Positions 49,876-58,487 of a stretch of 64,000 bases of DNA are shown piece by piece. The position numbers were made by a program, and so were the translations under genes. The notes under the pieces are model-generated. The model was given only the letters and a program-made list of their open reading frames with translations. It had not been told where the DNA came from and made no database searches. The stretch spans positions 186,001 through 250,000 of the forward strand of contig NZ_CP151762.1 of NCBI RefSeq assembly GCF_038443675.1, in the 5' to 3' direction. This DNA is from Yoonia sp. G8-12 (lineage in GTDB: Bacteria; Pseudomonadota; Alphaproteobacteria; Rhodobacterales; Rhodobacteraceae). How positions within the stretch are numbered: the first letter of the stretch is position 1; each line of letters begins with the position of its first letter.

Positions 49876-50613
49876 ATGCTGGACGTGAGCTATTTTGGCG
49901 CTGCTGTCGCGGGGCTGCTGTCATTTTTTACACCCTGTGTTTTGCCGATGGTCCCGTTTTATCTGTGCTACATGGCCGGAACATCAATGGCTGAGTTGCG
50001 CTCCGACGATGCAATCAGCCCGTCAGTTCAGCGCCGGTTGATCGTTTCCGCAGTGTTCTTTGCCTTTGGCGTCACGACGATTTTCGTATTGCTCGGGATG
50101 GGTGCGACTGCGATCGGGCAGGCGTTTGGTATGTGGCGCGATACGTTGCGCTATGTGGCGGCGGGTGTCTTGCTGGTGTTTGGTCTGCATTTTCTGGGCG
50201 TCATCCGCGTCCCGCTGCTTTACCGTGAAGCCAAGATCGAAAGCACAGCCGAACCCACCACGATCATCGGAGCCTACGTCATGGGTCTGGCCTTCGGGTT
50301 TGGCTGGACACCCTGCGTCGGCCCCGCTTTGGCCGCCATTCTGATGGTAGCCAGTGGCATGGGGGACATCTGGCGGGGCGGCTTGCTCTTGCTGGTGTAC
50401 GGTCTTGCGATGACCGCCCCCTTTGTCGTCGCAGCCCTTTTCGCGCGCCCGTTCCTGAGCTGGCTTCAACGCAACCGCAAATATCTGGCGCATGTCGAGC
50501 GCATTATGGGTGTGATGCTGATCATCTTTGCGGTGCTGATTGCCACCAACTCGGTCAATTACATCGCACAGTGGATGATCGAAACCGTGCCCGCATTTAC
50601 AAACCTAGGATAA
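49876..50613 (+). CDS. soxV: CcdA-family thiol transporter SoxV
   Basis: A 245-residue membrane protein of the CcdA/DsbD-beta group with six helices and two conserved cysteines: LLSFFTPCVLPMVPFYLCYMAG in helix 1 and AFGFGWTPCVGPALAAIL in helix 4. It carries electrons from cytoplasmic thioredoxin to periplasmic SoxW. The ATG at 49876 (MLDVSYFGAAVAG) is the family start and has AAGGAAAA upstream; an earlier ATG at 49843 lacks support. First gene of the plus-strand sox unit. Confidence 0.93.
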   Translation: MLDVSYFGAAVAGLLSFFTPCVLPMVPFYLCYMAGTSMAELRSDDAISPSVQRRLIVSAVFFAFGVTTIFVLLGMGATAIGQAFGMWRDTLRYVAAGVLLVFGLHFLGVIRVPLLYREAKIESTAEPTTIIGAYVMGLAFGFGWTPCVGPALAAILMVASGMGDIWRGGLLLLVYGLAMTAPFVVAALFARPFLSWLQRNRKYLAHVERIMGVMLIIFAVLIATNSVNYIAQWMIETVPAFTNLG

Positions 50614-50624
50614 AGGAAGTGACT

Positions 50625-51194
50625 ATGATTTTCCGCCGTTTTTTCGCGCTTGCTGCGCTTGTTCTCGCACTCCCGGCATTTGCTACACCTTTGGGGGATG
50701 ACGGTCTGCACAAGGCCGATTGGATGCAAGACACCTTCAAAGATCTGCGCGAGGATCTTGCCGAAGCGAATGCCGAAGGTAAGCGTCTACTCGTCATTAT
50801 CGAGCAGCGTGGCTGTATCTATTGCACCAAAATGCACGAAGAGGTTTTCCCGACGCCAGAAATTTCGGCGATGCTGAACGAGCAGTTTTTCGTCATCCAG
50901 ATCAATATGTTCGGTGATGTCGAGGTCACTGATTTTGATGGCACGACCTTGCCCGAAAAAGACATGGTTCGCCGCTGGAATGCCTTGTTCACGCCGACGA
51001 TGATGTTCTTCCCGCAGGATGTGGCCGAGGGCCAGATTGCGACTCAGGCGGCAGTCGCGGTCATGCCGGGGGCTTTTGGGCGCTGGACTACGTTGAACTT
51101 GCTCAACTGGATCAATGACGAAGGGTATCTTGGCGATGAGCCCTTCCAAAAATACCATGCGAGGATCATTCAGGAGCAAGGGATAACTGAATAA
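50625..51194 (+). CDS. soxW: Periplasmic thioredoxin SoxW
   Basis: A 189-residue secreted thioredoxin-fold protein: signal MIFRRFFALAALVLALPAFA, then GKRLLVIIEQRGCIYCTKMHEEVFP with the CIYC active site, and cis-Pro FTPTMMFFP. It accepts electrons from SoxV and reactivates SoxY. It starts 11 bp after soxV. Confidence 0.93.
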   Translation: MIFRRFFALAALVLALPAFATPLGDDGLHKADWMQDTFKDLREDLAEANAEGKRLLVIIEQRGCIYCTKMHEEVFPTPEISAMLNEQFFVIQINMFGDVEVTDFDGTTLPEKDMVRRWNALFTPTMMFFPQDVAEGQIATQAAVAVMPGAFGRWTTLNLLNWINDEGYLGDEPFQKYHARIIQEQGITE

Positions 51195-51216
51195 AATCAG
51201 ATGCTTGCTTTTAAAC

Positions 51217-51232
51217 ATTCAAAAAAGTGATT
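51217..51232. promoter_or_regulatory. Candidate SoxR site upstream of soxX
   Basis: TTTAAACATTC, then N8, then GATT: a near-palindrome of the ATTC-N8-GAAT form, 70 bp before the soxX start. The 107-bp soxW-soxX gap is AT-rich like a promoter. Confidence 0.35.
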
Positions 51233-51301
51233 TTGTTGTTGCGATTCTTGCATTTCGTAGTCTACGGTATACCACACACGTTTGTGATCCAGGGAGGGAC
51301 C

Positions 51302-51775
51302 ATGAAGAAGATTCTCAGCGCAGGTATCGCGATAGCTATAGCGACCGTCGGTTTTGCTGAAGGCGTGACGCCAGATGATGTCATTTACAGCGAATATGGT
51401 GAAGTTGAAGCGTCTTTGACCGGCCAGCCGGGCGACGCAGCAGCAGGCCTTGAAATCATGGTCTCACGGGGCAAGGGCAACTGCATCGCGTGCCACCAGG
51501 TCACAGCTTTGGAAGAGTATCCGTTCCACGGAGAAGTCGGCCCAACGCTTGATGGTGTCGGCGAGTACCGCACCGCAGCCGAACTTCGCGGCATCATCGC
51601 GAATGCGAAAATGACCTATGACGGCACAATCATGCCGGCGTTTTACCGCACAAGCGGGTTTATCCGCCCGGGCAACGCTTACACCGGGAAAGCAGCAGAA
51701 GGTGAACTGTCGCCGCTGTTGACCGCTCAGGAAATCGAAGATGTGGTGGCATATCTTCAGACACTTAAAGACTGA
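51302..51775 (+). CDS. soxX: Sulfur-oxidation cytochrome c SoxX
   Basis: A 157-residue monohaem c-type cytochrome, partner of SoxA. Signal peptide MKKILSAGIAIAIATVGFA; haem motif CIACH in GKGNCIACHQVT; distal Met in NAKMTYDGTIMPAFYRTSGFIRPG. The ATG at 51302 has AGGGAGGGACC before it. SoxXA couples thiosulfate to SoxY cysteine. Confidence 0.94.
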   Translation: MKKILSAGIAIAIATVGFAEGVTPDDVIYSEYGEVEASLTGQPGDAAAGLEIMVSRGKGNCIACHQVTALEEYPFHGEVGPTLDGVGEYRTAAELRGIIANAKMTYDGTIMPAFYRTSGFIRPGNAYTGKAAEGELSPLLTAQEIEDVVAYLQTLKD

Positions 51776-51805
51776 TTTGCAACTGGCAGACCTACAGGAG
51801 ATGCT

Positions 51806-52222
51806 ATGAAACTTACACGTAGACATACGCTTATGATGGCGTTCGGGTCCGCGCTTGCGGCTGTCATGCCGTTCCGCGCATTCGCTGCCGTCGAGGACAA
51901 TATCGCAGCGTTCACCGGTGGTGCCGCTGTCGGAAGCGAGGGCATTACGTTGATTGCCCCTGAAATCGCCGAGAACGGCAACACTGTGCCGATCGAAGTA
52001 AATGCGCCAGGCGCCGAGGCGATCATCGTCTTCGCGGCAGGCAACCCGACACCTTCGGTTGCAACATTCAATTTTGGCCCAATGGCCGCATCCCAATCTG
52101 CAGCGACACGTATTCGTCTTGCAGGCACGCAGGATGTTGTTGCGATCGCCCGTATGCCTGACGGCAGCTTTGTCCAAGCCAGTCAGGAAGTTAAAGTGAC
52201 CATTGGCGGCTGCGGCGGCTGA
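51806..52222 (+). CDS. soxY: Sulfur carrier subunit SoxY
   Basis: A 138-residue protein with a Tat signal (TRRHTLMMAFGSALAAVMPFRAFA) and the C-terminal swinging arm KVTIGGCGG, whose cysteine carries the sulfur substrate. Works with SoxZ in the periplasm. RBS AGGAG. Confidence 0.96.
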   Translation: MKLTRRHTLMMAFGSALAAVMPFRAFAAVEDNIAAFTGGAAVGSEGITLIAPEIAENGNTVPIEVNAPGAEAIIVFAAGNPTPSVATFNFGPMAASQSAATRIRLAGTQDVVAIARMPDGSFVQASQEVKVTIGGCGG

Positions 52223-52239
52223 GTGAGGAAAGAAGACAA

Positions 52240-52569
52240 ATGGCAGATAATGTAACACCCCGCGTTCGCGTCCCCCGTGATGCCACCGCCGGCGAAGAAA
52301 TCACTATCAAGACATTGATCAGTCACCCGATGGAGTCTGGTCAGCGCAAAGATGGCGACGGAAACGTCATTCCACGGTCGATCATCAACCGTTTTACATG
52401 CACGTTTAACGGCGAAACAGTGATCGATGTCACTTTGGAGCCAGCGATTTCAACGAACCCGTACTTTGAATTTCAGGCCATCGTGCCAGAGACAGGGACG
52501 TTTGAATTCACTTGGTATGATGATGATGGCGACGTCTACACCGACAGCAAAGATATTACCGTCGGGTAA
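52240..52569 (+). CDS. soxZ: Sulfur carrier partner SoxZ
   Basis: A 109-residue SoxZ: PRVRVPRDATAGEEITIKTLISHPMESGQRKDGDGNVIPRSIINRFTCTFNGE is the family core, with no signal peptide because it is exported with SoxY. It starts 17 bp after soxY. Confidence 0.95.
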   Translation: MADNVTPRVRVPRDATAGEEITIKTLISHPMESGQRKDGDGNVIPRSIINRFTCTFNGETVIDVTLEPAISTNPYFEFQAIVPETGTFEFTWYDDDGDVYTDSKDITVG

Positions 52570-52596
52570 CCACGGAACACGCGCCAGGGAGGGCCA

Positions 52597-53448
52597 ATGT
52601 CTATGAAATCACTGTTTAAGGGCGGTATTGCCGCCGTAGCAATTCTTTCCGCTTTTGCGGCAAACGCGGATGAAGAGGCCGATCTCATCATCAACGAAGA
52701 GATCGAAATGACGGTCCGCACAGATGCGCCAGCGCATGTTGAAAACCTGAGTACGATCTATTCAGGCTGGGTGTTTCGCTCGACTGAAACACAAGCCCTG
52801 CAAATGGATGATTTCGAAAACCCTGGCATGATCTTTGTCGATGATGCGATTGAAGCATGGAACACCGCAGAGGGGGCAGAGGGTCAGTCCTGTGCGGCCT
52901 GTCATGGTGCGCCGGAAGAAATGGCCGGTGTGCGCGCTGTTTACCCCAAATGGAACGACGCAGCCGAGGAAGTGCGTACAATTGCGATGCAGGTCAATGG
53001 CTGCCGGACAGAACAGATGGGTGCCGAAGAGTGGAAGTACGATGGCAATGAAATGCTGAACATGGAAGCGCTCTTGGCTTCCGTGTCACGCGGCATCCCT
53101 GTGAACGTGGCTATCGACGGTCCGGTACAGGCGATGTGGGAAAAGGGCCGTGATCTTTACTACACACGGTTCGGGCAGCTCGATCTTTCTTGCGCGAATT
53201 GCCATGAAGACAACTATGGCAACAACATCCGCGCCGATCACCTGAGCCAAGGCCAGATCAATGCTTTCCCGACTTACCGTCTGAAAAACGCAAAACTGAA
53301 TGGCGTACAGTCACGCTTCCGCGGGTGTATTCGTGATACCCGTGCGGAAACTTACGCTGTCGGGTCCGAGGAATTCATCGCACTTGAACTCTATGTGGCT
53401 TCACGCGGCAATGGTCTCTCGGTCGAAGGCCCTTCCGTCCGAAACTAA
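52597..53448 (+). CDS. soxA: Dihaem cytochrome c SoxA
   Basis: A 283-residue SoxA: signal MKSLFKGGIAAVAILSAFAANA, first haem motif SCAACHG, second SCANCHE and the catalytic cysteine-ligand region SRFRGCIRDTRAE near the C-terminus. This is the two-haem form. The start may be MSMKS (52597) or the ATG at 52603. A terminator with T-run follows the gene. Confidence 0.94.
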   Translation: MSMKSLFKGGIAAVAILSAFAANADEEADLIINEEIEMTVRTDAPAHVENLSTIYSGWVFRSTETQALQMDDFENPGMIFVDDAIEAWNTAEGAEGQSCAACHGAPEEMAGVRAVYPKWNDAAEEVRTIAMQVNGCRTEQMGAEEWKYDGNEMLNMEALLASVSRGIPVNVAIDGPVQAMWEKGRDLYYTRFGQLDLSCANCHEDNYGNNIRADHLSQGQINAFPTYRLKNAKLNGVQSRFRGCIRDTRAETYAVGSEEFIALELYVASRGNGLSVEGPSVRN

Positions 53449-53460
53449 ATCTCCCTGAAC

Positions 53461-53493
53461 TGCCCGCTTCGACTTGGTTGAGGCGGGCATTTT
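53461..53493 (+). terminator. Terminator between soxA and soxB
   Basis: TGCCCGCTTC (53461-53470) pairs with GAGGCGGGCA (53480-53489), one G-T pair, 9-nt loop, then TTTT. It divides soxVWXYZA from soxBCDEF. Confidence 0.75.
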
Positions 53494-53503
53494 AAACCTC
53501 AAT

Positions 53504-53523
53504 ATATTCATAAATTAGAATAT
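53504..53523. promoter_or_regulatory. Palindromic SoxR operator candidate before soxB
   Basis: ATATTC-N8-GAATAT is a perfect inverted repeat in an AT-rich gap, ending 27 bp before the soxB start. ATTC-N8-GAAT resembles AT-rich operators of SqrR/BigR-type repressors. Together with the terminator just upstream it implies a separate SoxR-controlled promoter for soxBCDEF. Confidence 0.55.
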
Positions 53524-53550
53524 GATAGCGTAAGAGGCTCGATAACTCAC

Positions 53551-55254
53551 ATGATATCACGTCGCGATTTTCTGCAGGCCAGCATGGCGGCTTCGGCGAT
53601 TGTCGGAGCGTCAGGCTTTGGCAATTGGGGCAAGCTGGCGGCGCAGCAAGCGCTGAGCCAAAGCGATCTGCTTCAGTTTGACACCTTCGGGAATGTCTCG
53701 CTGATCCACATCACGGACATTCACGCGCAGCTCAAGCCGATCTGGTTCCGCGAGCCTGAAATCAACCTTGGTGTTGGGCCCAACAAAGGGATGGTACCCC
53801 ATATCACGGGCGCGGATTTTCGCAAACTTTACGGGATCGAAGATGGCAGCGCGTCGCATTACGCACTGACCTATGATGATTTCGCAGCCCTCGGGCAGAC
53901 CTATGGCAAAATGGGCGGGATGGACCGCGTGGCGACCGTCATCAACAGCATCCGCGCTGATCGTCCCGATGCGCTTTTGCTGGATGGCGGCGACACATGG
54001 CACGGCTCTTACACCTGCTACCAAACCGAAGGGCAGGATGTTGTGAACGTCATGAACCTGCTGAAACCCGATGCGATGACCTTCCACTGGGAATTCACGC
54101 TCGGTTCTGACCGCGTGCGCGATATCGTGAGCGATCTGCCGTTCGCCGCACTTGGCCAGAATATCTTTGACGCCGAGTGGGACGAACCGGCCGAGGATTT
54201 CGCCCCCTATAAGTTCTACGAAAGCGGCGGTGTGAAAATCGCTGTGATCGGGCAGGCCTTCCCCTATATGCCTATTGCGAACCCTGGCTGGATGTTTCCT
54301 GAGTATTCGTTCGGTATCCGCGATCAGCGGATGCAGGAAATGGTTGATGAGGTGCGCGGGCAGGGCGCTGAACTGGTTGTTTGCCTGTCCCACAACGGTT
54401 TTGACGTCGACAAGAAGATGGCCGAACGCGTCACTGGTATTGACGTGATCCTGGCCGGTCACACCCATGACGCCCTGCCGGAACCTGTTTTGGTTGGCGA
54501 AACGATCGTTGTGGCCTCAGGCTCCAACGGTAAATTTGTCAGCCGCGTCGATCTGGACGTGCGCGACGGGCGCATGATGGGCTTCCGTCACAAACTGATC
54601 CCGATTTTCTCGGACGTCATTGAGCCCGATGCCGAGGTCGCTGCAGCCATTGATGCCGAACGCGCGCCCTTCTTGGACGAATTGACTGAGGTGATTGGCA
54701 AGACCGCCGATGATACGCTGCTGTTCCGTCGCGGTAATTTCAACGGCTCATGGGATGATCTGATCTGCGATGCCCTGATCCAAGAGCGTGACGCGGATAT
54801 TTCCATGTCGCCGGGTGTCCGTTGGGGCCCGTCGATCATGCCGGGGCAGGACATCACACGCGAGGATATCTGGAATGTGACCTCCATGACCTATCCCAAC
54901 GCTTACCGCACTGAAATGACCGGTGAATTCATTCATACAATCATGGAAGATGTGGCTGACAACCTATTCAATACAGACCCCTACTATCAGCAAGGTGGTG
55001 ACATGGTCCGCGTTGGCGGCATGGGCTACAGCATTGATGTGAGCAAACCGATCGGCCAGCGCGTCACCGACATGACCCTGCTGAAAACCGGTGAGGCGAT
55101 TGACCCCGCCAAGACCTACGTGGTCGCGGGCTGGGCCTCGGTCAATGAAGGCACCGAAGGTCCGCCGATCTGGGATGTTGTTGAAAACCATATTCGCAAT
55201 TTGGGCACCGTTCAGGTGACACCAAACACAAGCGTCAAAGTCACTGGTGCATAA
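53551..55254 (+). CDS. soxB: Thiosulfohydrolase SoxB
   Basis: A 567-residue dimanganese hydrolase of the 5'-nucleotidase type that removes sulfate from the SoxY-bound intermediate. Tat signal SRRDFLQASMAASAIVGASG; metal motifs HITDIHAQ, DGGDTWHGS, FHWEFTLG, SHNG and GHTHD. It ends at the usual SoxB length. 27 bp after a SoxR-like palindrome. Confidence 0.97.
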   Translation: MISRRDFLQASMAASAIVGASGFGNWGKLAAQQALSQSDLLQFDTFGNVSLIHITDIHAQLKPIWFREPEINLGVGPNKGMVPHITGADFRKLYGIEDGSASHYALTYDDFAALGQTYGKMGGMDRVATVINSIRADRPDALLLDGGDTWHGSYTCYQTEGQDVVNVMNLLKPDAMTFHWEFTLGSDRVRDIVSDLPFAALGQNIFDAEWDEPAEDFAPYKFYESGGVKIAVIGQAFPYMPIANPGWMFPEYSFGIRDQRMQEMVDEVRGQGAELVVCLSHNGFDVDKKMAERVTGIDVILAGHTHDALPEPVLVGETIVVASGSNGKFVSRVDLDVRDGRMMGFRHKLIPIFSDVIEPDAEVAAAIDAERAPFLDELTEVIGKTADDTLLFRRGNFNGSWDDLICDALIQERDADISMSPGVRWGPSIMPGQDITREDIWNVTSMTYPNAYRTEMTGEFIHTIMEDVADNLFNTDPYYQQGGDMVRVGGMGYSIDVSKPIGQRVTDMTLLKTGEAIDPAKTYVVAGWASVNEGTEGPPIWDVVENHIRNLGTVQVTPNTSVKVTGA

Positions 55255-55268
55255 GGAGAACACAAGGA

Positions 55269-56543
55269 ATGGATGAGATTTTCAAACCGTCCAGACGCAC
55301 GTTTTTGCGCGGAAGTGCTGCGATTGCGGCTGGTACAGTAGCAGGTCAGGCGGCGGCACAAGGCACCCCTGACCCAAAGATTACGGAATTGCAGGATTGG
55401 GCGTCCTACACAGGTGTCGGCGTTGATGAAACGCCCTATGGTCTGCCGATCCGTTTCGAAAGTGACGTGATCCGCCGCAATGTCGAGTGGCTGACCGCGT
55501 CGCCCATTTCGTCGATCAACTTTACGCCGATCCATGCTCTGGACGGCACCATTACACCGCAGGGCTGTGCGTTTGAACGTCACCACTCGGGTGCGATTGA
55601 ACTCTCCAAAGACGACTACCGCCTGATGATTAACGGCTTGGTCGACCGTCCGCTGGTGTTTACCTATGCCGATCTTGAGCGTTTGCCGCGTGAGAACCAC
55701 GTCTATTTCTGTGAATGTGCCGCGAACACCGGTATGGAGTGGGCGGGCGCGCAATTGAACGGTGCCCAGTTCACCCACGGTATGATCCACAACATGGAAT
55801 ACACCGGCGTGCCACTGCGGACGCTGCTGCGCGAAGCGGGCCTCGATGCTGCGGGCGATTTGGCGGATAAATGGGTCTATGTGGAAGGCGCTGATGCCTC
55901 ATCGAATGGCCGTTCGATCCCGATGGAAAAGGCGCTCGATGACGTGCTGGTCGCGTTCAAGGCCAATGGCGAAGCGCTGCGCATGGAGCATGGGTATCCT
56001 GTGCGCCTCGTTGTTCCCGGTTGGGAAGGCAACATGTGGGTTAAATGGCTGCGCCGCGTCCAAGTGACCGATATGGCCGTTGGCAGCCGCGAAGAAACAT
56101 CCAAGTATACCGACGTTTATGAGAATGGCATCGCGCGCAAATGGACATGGGTCATGGATGCGAAATCCGTCATCACCTCACCCAGCCCGCAAATGCCGAT
56201 CACACACGGGCAGGGCCCGCTTGTGATCTCTGGCCTTGCGTGGTCCGGCCATGGGCAGATCACCCGCGTTGATGTCTCCAAAGATGGCGGCATCACGTGG
56301 GAAACCGCACGGCTTGGCAAACAGGGCGATACCAAGGCCTTGACCCGCTTCTATCTGGATACCGACTGGGACGGCAGCCCGATGCTCTTGCAGTCGCGTG
56401 CTATCGACGAGACCGGCTATGTCCAGCCGACAAAAGACCAGTTGCGTGAAAAACGCGGCGAGAACGCGGTCTATCACAACAACTGTATTCAAACCTGGTT
56501 TGTTAACGAAGAAGGAGTCGCCGAGAATGTCGAAGTCTCTTAA
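55269..56543 (+). CDS. soxC: Molybdopterin sulfane dehydrogenase SoxC
   Basis: A 424-residue Moco protein: Tat signal PSRRTFLRGSAAIAAGTVAG; oxidoreductase molybdopterin domain with cysteine ligand in YFCECAANTGMEWAGAQ; SUOX-type dimerisation domain (TRVDVSKDGGITWETARL). It oxidises the sulfane sulfur on SoxY together with SoxD. Its last 17 bases overlap soxD. Confidence 0.96.
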   Translation: MDEIFKPSRRTFLRGSAAIAAGTVAGQAAAQGTPDPKITELQDWASYTGVGVDETPYGLPIRFESDVIRRNVEWLTASPISSINFTPIHALDGTITPQGCAFERHHSGAIELSKDDYRLMINGLVDRPLVFTYADLERLPRENHVYFCECAANTGMEWAGAQLNGAQFTHGMIHNMEYTGVPLRTLLREAGLDAAGDLADKWVYVEGADASSNGRSIPMEKALDDVLVAFKANGEALRMEHGYPVRLVVPGWEGNMWVKWLRRVQVTDMAVGSREETSKYTDVYENGIARKWTWVMDAKSVITSPSPQMPITHGQGPLVISGLAWSGHGQITRVDVSKDGGITWETARLGKQGDTKALTRFYLDTDWDGSPMLLQSRAIDETGYVQPTKDQLREKRGENAVYHNNCIQTWFVNEEGVAENVEVS

Positions 56544-57765
56544 TCTATTCGTCGGTGCGATTGGTGGCACGGCGCTGATGCTCGGGCTCGCTTATGGTAT
56601 TTCTTCGCGTGACTACGGCGAAGCGACGATCAGCACGCTAGAGGCGCGGGTGCAGCAGATCGAAGCAAACGCCGCACAAGCAAGTGCCGAAGCACAGGCC
56701 GCAGCTGCGGAAGCGGCGCGGCTGATGCAAGAGCGCGAAGAGCTTCAGTTGGCTGCCGCCAGTGCTGGAACTTCGCTGACAGCCCCCGCGCCGGTGATCG
56801 AAGGTAGCTACGGTCTGGGCCGAGTAGCTTTGGAAGAAGAGATCGCCGCTTGGGATGTTGATGTCTTGCCTGATGGTCGGGGTTTGCCCGAAGGACGTGG
56901 TGACGTCTACACAGGTGAAGAGGTGTTCGTTGACAAATGCGCCTCATGCCACGGGGATTTTGCCGAAGGTGTCGGTAACTGGCCTGTTCTGGCCGGTGGT
57001 TTTGACACCTTGGCAAATAGGGATCCTGTCAAAACAGTCGGATCCTACTGGCCCTATCTTTCAACGGCTTGGGACTATATCAACCGGTCAATGCCATTTG
57101 GTGAAGCAGGTACGCTGACCCCTGATGAGACCTACGCGATCGTTGCATATCTTCTGTATTCCAATAACATGGTCGATGATGACTTTGAGCTGAGCCATGA
57201 AAACTTCACGCAAGTGGAGATGTACAACAGCGATGGCTTTGTTGTGGATGACCGGCCTGCGCTTGAGTACGCTGAATGGCGCACCGAGCCGTGCATGGAA
57301 AACTGTAAGGAGGGCGTTGAGATCACGATGCGTGCAACCTTCCTTGATGTTACACCAGACGAAGTGGTGGATGCAGCGGTGACCGAGCCCGCAACGGATG
57401 CCGCGCCGGTGGATGTGGCAGCAGATGATGCGGGCGGAGTTGATCCAGCCCTGATCGCGGCCGGTGAAGGCGCATTCCGTCAGTGCCAGACCTGCCATCA
57501 GGTTGGCGACGGCGCACGCAACCGGACAGGGCCTGCCCTGCATGCCATGATCGGAAGCACCATCGGTTCGGTTGACGGGTTCCGCTATTCTGGTGTGTTT
57601 GAAGAGGCGAACGCGGCCGGTGAGGTTTGGACAGCTGAAAGCCTCGCGGCCTATCTGGCTGACCCACGCGGGATGATGCCCGGCACAAGAATGGCTTTCC
57701 GTGGTGTCCAGGACGAGGCAGAAATCACCGCATTGATTGCCTACCTAGAGAGCCTCGGCGACTGA
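56527..57765 (+). CDS. soxD: Dihaem cytochrome c SoxD
   Basis: A 412-residue cytochrome: N-terminal membrane anchor (LNLFVGAIGGTALMLGLAYG), alanine/glutamate coiled coil, haem 1 KCASCHGDFAEG and haem 2 QCQTCHQVGDGARNRTGP. It accepts electrons from SoxC. The start is the ATG at 56527 inside the end of soxC, not the longer frame. Confidence 0.94.
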   Translation: MSKSLNLFVGAIGGTALMLGLAYGISSRDYGEATISTLEARVQQIEANAAQASAEAQAAAAEAARLMQEREELQLAAASAGTSLTAPAPVIEGSYGLGRVALEEEIAAWDVDVLPDGRGLPEGRGDVYTGEEVFVDKCASCHGDFAEGVGNWPVLAGGFDTLANRDPVKTVGSYWPYLSTAWDYINRSMPFGEAGTLTPDETYAIVAYLLYSNNMVDDDFELSHENFTQVEMYNSDGFVVDDRPALEYAEWRTEPCMENCKEGVEITMRATFLDVTPDEVVDAAVTEPATDAAPVDVAADDAGGVDPALIAAGEGAFRQCQTCHQVGDGARNRTGPALHAMIGSTIGSVDGFRYSGVFEEANAAGEVWTAESLAAYLADPRGMMPGTRMAFRGVQDEAEITALIAYLESLGD

Positions 57766-58460
57766 TGCGCCGTCACCTTCTGCTTGTCGCTTTTCTGAGC
57801 GCTGCCGACGGCGGTTTTGCCGAAGTCGGTGGCGACCCGGAAAGGGGCGAGAAGGTGTTTGGCCAGTGCAGCAGTTGTCACCAAGTGGGGCAGGGGGCCG
57901 TTGATCGGATTGGTCCCCAACTGAACCACATCTTTGACCGCGCGGCGGGTGCTGCCGAGGGGTTTCGCTATTCCGCAGGATTTGAGCGTGCCGCAGCGGG
58001 AGGACTTGTTTGGACGTATGACACGCTGGATCGTTTTATCGAGAACCCAAGGACGCTGGTCTCAAACACACGCATGAGTTTTCGCGGCATCAGTGACCAA
58101 CAGGATCGTGACGATGTGCTGGCCTATTTGCGCCAGTTTTCCGCGAGCCCTGCCAACATTCCAGAAGCGGCCCCTACTGCAGCCGCCGTGGATCATTCTG
58201 TAGCGCCAGAGGTGCTCGCGATAGTTGGTGATCCAGCCTATGGCGAGTATTTGTCAGGCGAATGTACGTCCTGTCATCAGGCAAGCGGTGTCGGCGGCGG
58301 CATTCCATCCATTACCAATTGGCCGGCAGATGATTTTGTCGTGGCCATGCACGCTTACAAAGATGGCGTGCGGGCCCATCCTGTCATGCAAATGATGGCC
58401 GGTCGTTTATCGAACGAAGAGATTGCGGCGCTCGCCGCATATTTCGAAAGCATCCAATGA
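57765..58460 (+). CDS. soxE: Dihaem cytochrome c SoxE
   Basis: A 231-residue periplasmic cytochrome c with a short signal (MRRHLLLVAFLSAADGGFA), haem motifs QCSSCHQVG and ECTSCHQASG. Start codon overlaps the soxD stop (TGATG). It pairs with the SoxF flavoprotein, like the cytochrome subunit of flavocytochrome c sulfide dehydrogenase. Confidence 0.92.
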   Translation: MRRHLLLVAFLSAADGGFAEVGGDPERGEKVFGQCSSCHQVGQGAVDRIGPQLNHIFDRAAGAAEGFRYSAGFERAAAGGLVWTYDTLDRFIENPRTLVSNTRMSFRGISDQQDRDDVLAYLRQFSASPANIPEAAPTAAAVDHSVAPEVLAIVGDPAYGEYLSGECTSCHQASGVGGGIPSITNWPADDFVVAMHAYKDGVRAHPVMQMMAGRLSNEEIAALAAYFESIQ

Positions 58461-58487
58461 CGGATGCAATTTGGGGAGGAGAAAAAT

